Assembly: GCA_964019165.1 (NCBI GenBank)
Contig: OZ025267.1
Coordinates: 18,935,985 to 18,999,984, forward strand
DNA from: Mastigias papua
Lineage: Eukaryota > Cnidaria > Scyphozoa > Rhizostomeae > Mastigiidae
Direction of reading: 5' to 3'
DNA length: 64,000 nt
In this document: in pieces, positions 60,901-64,000 of the stretch
Layout: each line of letters opens with the position of its first letter
Position numbering within the stretch: the first letter of the stretch is position 1
Program-made: the position numbers and the translations under genes
The notes under the pieces: model-generated
What the model was told of the DNA's origin: nothing
Database searches by the model: none
The model's input: the letters and a program-made list of their open reading frames with translations, nothing else

Positions 60901-63900
60901 CTTCAATCAAAATCAATCAATTTCAAATTTGGTCATTTTTGAGCAAAATACCAAGGCTATAGCCTTACTTTTTGGCCAAAACTGGCTCATTTTCATTACT
61001 TTTGAATCTTCAATCAAAATCAATCAATTTCAAATTTGGTCATTTTTGAGCAAAATACCAAGGCTATAGCCTTACTTTTTGGCCAAAAATGGCTCATTTT
61101 CATCACTTTTCAATCTTCAATCAAAATCAATCAATTTCAAATTTGGTCATTTTTGAGCAAAATACCAAGGCTATAGCCTTTCTTTATGGCCAAAAATGGC
61201 TCATTTTCATCACTTTTAAATCTTCAATCAAAATCAATCAATTTCAAATTTGTTCATTTTTGAGCAAAATACCAAGGCTATAGCCTTACTTTTTGGCCAA
61301 AACTGGCTCATTTTCATTACTTTTCAATCTTCAATCAAAATCAATCAATTTCAAATTTGGTCATTTTTGAGCAAAATACCAAGGCTATAGCCTTACTTTT
61401 TGGCCAGAAATGGCTCATTTTCATCACTTTTCAATCTTCAATCAAAATCAATCAATTTCAAATTTGGTCATTTTTGAGCAAAATACCAAGGCTACAGCCT
61501 TACTTTTTGGCCAAAAATCGCTCATTTTCGTCACTGTTCAATCTTCAATCAAAATCAATCAATTTAAAATTTGGTTATTTTTGAGCAAAATACCAAGGCT
61601 ATAGCCTTACTTTTTGGCCCAAAATGGCTCATTTTCATCACTGTTCAATCTTCAATCAAAATCAATCAATTTACAATTTGTTCATTGTTTAACAAAATAC
61701 CAAGGCTATAGCCTTACTCTATAGCCAAAAATGGCTCATTTTCATCACTTTTGAATCTTCAATCAAAATCAATCAATTTCAAATTTGGTCATTTTTGAGC
61801 AAAATACCAAGGCTATAGCCTTTCTTTATGGCCAAAAATGGCTCATTTTCATCACTTTTGAATCTTCAATCAAAATCAATCAATTTCAAATTTGGTCATT
61901 TTTGAGCAAAATACCAAGGCTATAGCCTTACTTTTTGGCCAAAACTGGCTCATTTTCATTACTTTTCAATCTTCAATCAAAATCAATCAATTTCAAATTT
62001 GGTCATTTTTGAGCAAAATACCAAGGCTATAGCCTTACTTTTTGGCCAGAAATGGCTCATTTTCATCACTTTTCAATCTTCAATCAAAATCAATCAATTT
62101 CAAATTTGGTCATTTTTGAGCAAAATACCAAGGCTATAGCCTTACTTTGTGGCCAAATCTGGCTCATTTTCACTACTTTTGAATCTTCAATCAAAATCAA
62201 TCAATTTAAAATTTGGTCATTTTTGAGCAAAATACCAAGGCTATAGCCTTACTTTGTGGCCAAATCTGGCTCATTTTCATTACTTTTGAATCTTCAATCA
62301 AAATCAATCAATTTAAAATTTGGTCATTTTTGAGCAAAATACCAAGGCTATAGCCTTACTCTATAGCCAAAAATGGCTCATTTTCATCACTTTTGAATCT
62401 TCAATCAAAATCAATCAATTTCAAATTTTGTCATTTTTGAGCAAAATACCAAGGCTATAGCCTTACTTTTTGGCCAAAACTGGCTCATTTTCATCACTTT
62501 TCAATCTTCAATCAAAATCAATCAATTTCACATTTGGTCATGTTTGAGCAAAATACCAAGGCTACAGCCTTACTTTTTGGCCAAAAATCGCTCATTTTCG
62601 TCACTGTTCAATCTTCAATCAAAATCAATCAATTTAAAATTTGGTTATTTTTGAGCAAAATACCAAGGCTATAGCCTTACTTTTTGGCCCAAAATGGCTC
62701 ATTTTCATCACTGTTCAATCTTCAATCAAAATCAATCAATTTACAATTTGTTCATTTTTGAGCAAAATACCAAGGCTATAGCCTTAGGTTTTGGCCTAAA
62801 ATCGCTCATTTTCATCACTTTTCAATCTTCAATCAAAATCAATCAGTTTCAAATTTGGTCATTTTTGAGCAAAATACCAAGGCTATAGCCTTACTTTTTG
62901 GCCAGAAATGGCTCATTTTCATCACTGTTCAATCTTCAATCAAAATCAATCAATTTAAAATTTGGTCATTTTTGAGCAAAATACCAAGGCTATAGCCTTA
63001 CTTTGTGGCCAAATCTGGCTCATTTTCATTACTTTTGAATCTTCAATCAAAATCAATCAATTTAAAATTTGGTCATTTTTGAGCAAAATACCAAGGCTAT
63101 AGCCTTACTCTATAGCCAAAAATGGCTCATTTTCATCACTTTTGAATCTTCAATCAAAATCAATCAATTTCAAATTTTGTCATTTTTGAGCAAAATACCA
63201 AGGCTATAGCCTTACTTTTTGGCCAAAACTGGCTCATTTTCATCACTTTTCAATCTTCAATCAAAATCAATCAATTTCAAATTTGGTCATGTTTGAGCAA
63301 AATACCAAGGCTACAGCCTTACTTTTTGGCCAAAAATCGCTCATTTTCGTCACTGTTCAATCTTCAATCAAAATCAATCAATTTAAAATTTGGTTATTTT
63401 TGAGCAAAATACCAAGGCTATAGCCTTACTTTTTGGCCCAAAATGGCTCATTTTCATCACTGTTCAATCTTCAATCAAAATCAATCAATTTACAATTTGT
63501 TCATTTTTGAGCAAAATACCAAGGCTATAGCCTTAGGTTTTGGCCTAAAATCGCTCATTTTCATCACTTTTCAATCTTCAATCAAAATCAATCAGTTTCA
63601 AATTTGGTCATTTTTGAGCAAAATACCAAGGCTATAGCCTTACTTTTTGGCCAGAAATGGCTCATTTTCATCACTGTTCAATCTTCAATCAAAATCAATC
63701 AATTTCAAATTTGGTCATTTTTGAGCAAAATACCAAGGCTATAGCCTTACTTTTTGGCCAAAACTGGCTCATTTTCATTACTTTTCAATCTTCAATCAAA
63801 ATCAATCAATTTCAAATTTGGTCATTTTTGAGCAAAATACCAAGGCTATAGCCTTACTTTTTGGCCAAAAATGGCTCATTTTCATCACTTTTGAATCTTC

Positions 63901-64000
63901 AATCAAAATCAATCAATTTCAAATTTGGTCATTTTTGAGCAAAATACCAAGGCTATAGCCTTTCTTTATGGCCAAAAATGGCTCATTTTCATCACTTTTG
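45908..64000 (+). repeat. 107-bp satellite array, block 3 (about 169 monomers, continues beyond window)
   Basis: Same monomer and orientation as block 1. Higher-order repeats differ from block 1: an 11-monomer period (1,177 bp) over about 48.9-51.2 kb, an 8-monomer period (855 bp) over about 56.4-58.1 kb, a 12-monomer period (1,283 bp) over about 57.9-59.8 kb, an 18-monomer displacement (1,926 bp) between about 53.0 and 54.9 kb, and a 7-monomer period (749 bp) over about 62.2-63.6 kb. The array runs off the right edge. Confidence 0.97.

Noticed and set aside
45996..64000. The same open frames in block 3 as coding
   Set aside because: Same reason: satellite by-product.
14201..64000. CRISPR array
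   Set aside because: Regular repeats but no unique spacers; the whole 107 bp repeats, the DNA is eukaryotic and there are no cas genes.
14201..64000. Firm call of a centromere
   Set aside because: Satellite with higher-order repeats and dyads is suggestive, but no CENP-B-box match was seen and sequence alone cannot show centromere function.

Overview
This window is animal (metazoan) nuclear DNA from an AT-rich genome. The evidence is a spliced Rho-GEF gene with GT-AG introns, many small inverted-repeat (MITE-like) elements, a decayed tRNA-derived SINE head, long microsatellites and tens of kilobases of satellite. It is probably an invertebrate, but I cannot name the species from sequence alone. 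I see no bacterial-type genes, operons or CRISPR.

Region 1 (about 1-10,590, + strand) is the 3' half of one gene. Ten coding exons splice into a single open frame of 577 codons plus one split codon at the start. They encode the WD40-like beta-propeller tail of an ARHGEF17 (TEM4)-type Rho guanine-nucleotide exchange factor, ending ...NHLLIWRV-stop. The catalytic DH-PH part lies upstream of the window. The introns carry several inverted-repeat elements, including a near-perfect 234-bp foldback, and a minus-strand tRNA-like remnant.

Region 2 (10,591-14,000) is 3' flank and intergenic DNA with no gene I can support. It holds a roughly 550-bp inverted-repeat element whose right end runs into a 111-bp TA microsatellite. 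A 200-bp N gap (14,001-14,200) hides the junction with the satellite.

Region 3 (14,201-64,000) is a satellite field. A 107-bp monomer, always in the same orientation, forms three blocks (14,201-27,228; 33,770-36,445; 45,908-64,000; about 316 monomers). Each monomer carries two adjacent perfect 14-bp palindromes. Superimposed are higher-order repeats of 7, 8, 10, 11, 12 and 18 monomers and a 46-monomer (4,922-bp) displacement that repeats 2.9 kb almost exactly.

Two islands of unrelated DNA (27,229-33,769 and 36,446-45,907) interrupt the satellite. They are tandem strings of one element family with short (913, 1,218 or 1,302 bp) and long (about 4.4 kb) forms. All copies share the same ends and are separated from each other, and from the satellite, by a single ATTT, which is also the sequence at the insertion point in the satellite monomer. 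I see no transposase or other coding capacity. The termini, the ATTT junctions, the interchangeable cores and a hairpin-rich internal repeat make this family the most interesting object in the window. It looks like a non-autonomous element that inserted into a satellite, multiplied in tandem, and was then duplicated together with its satellite flanks.
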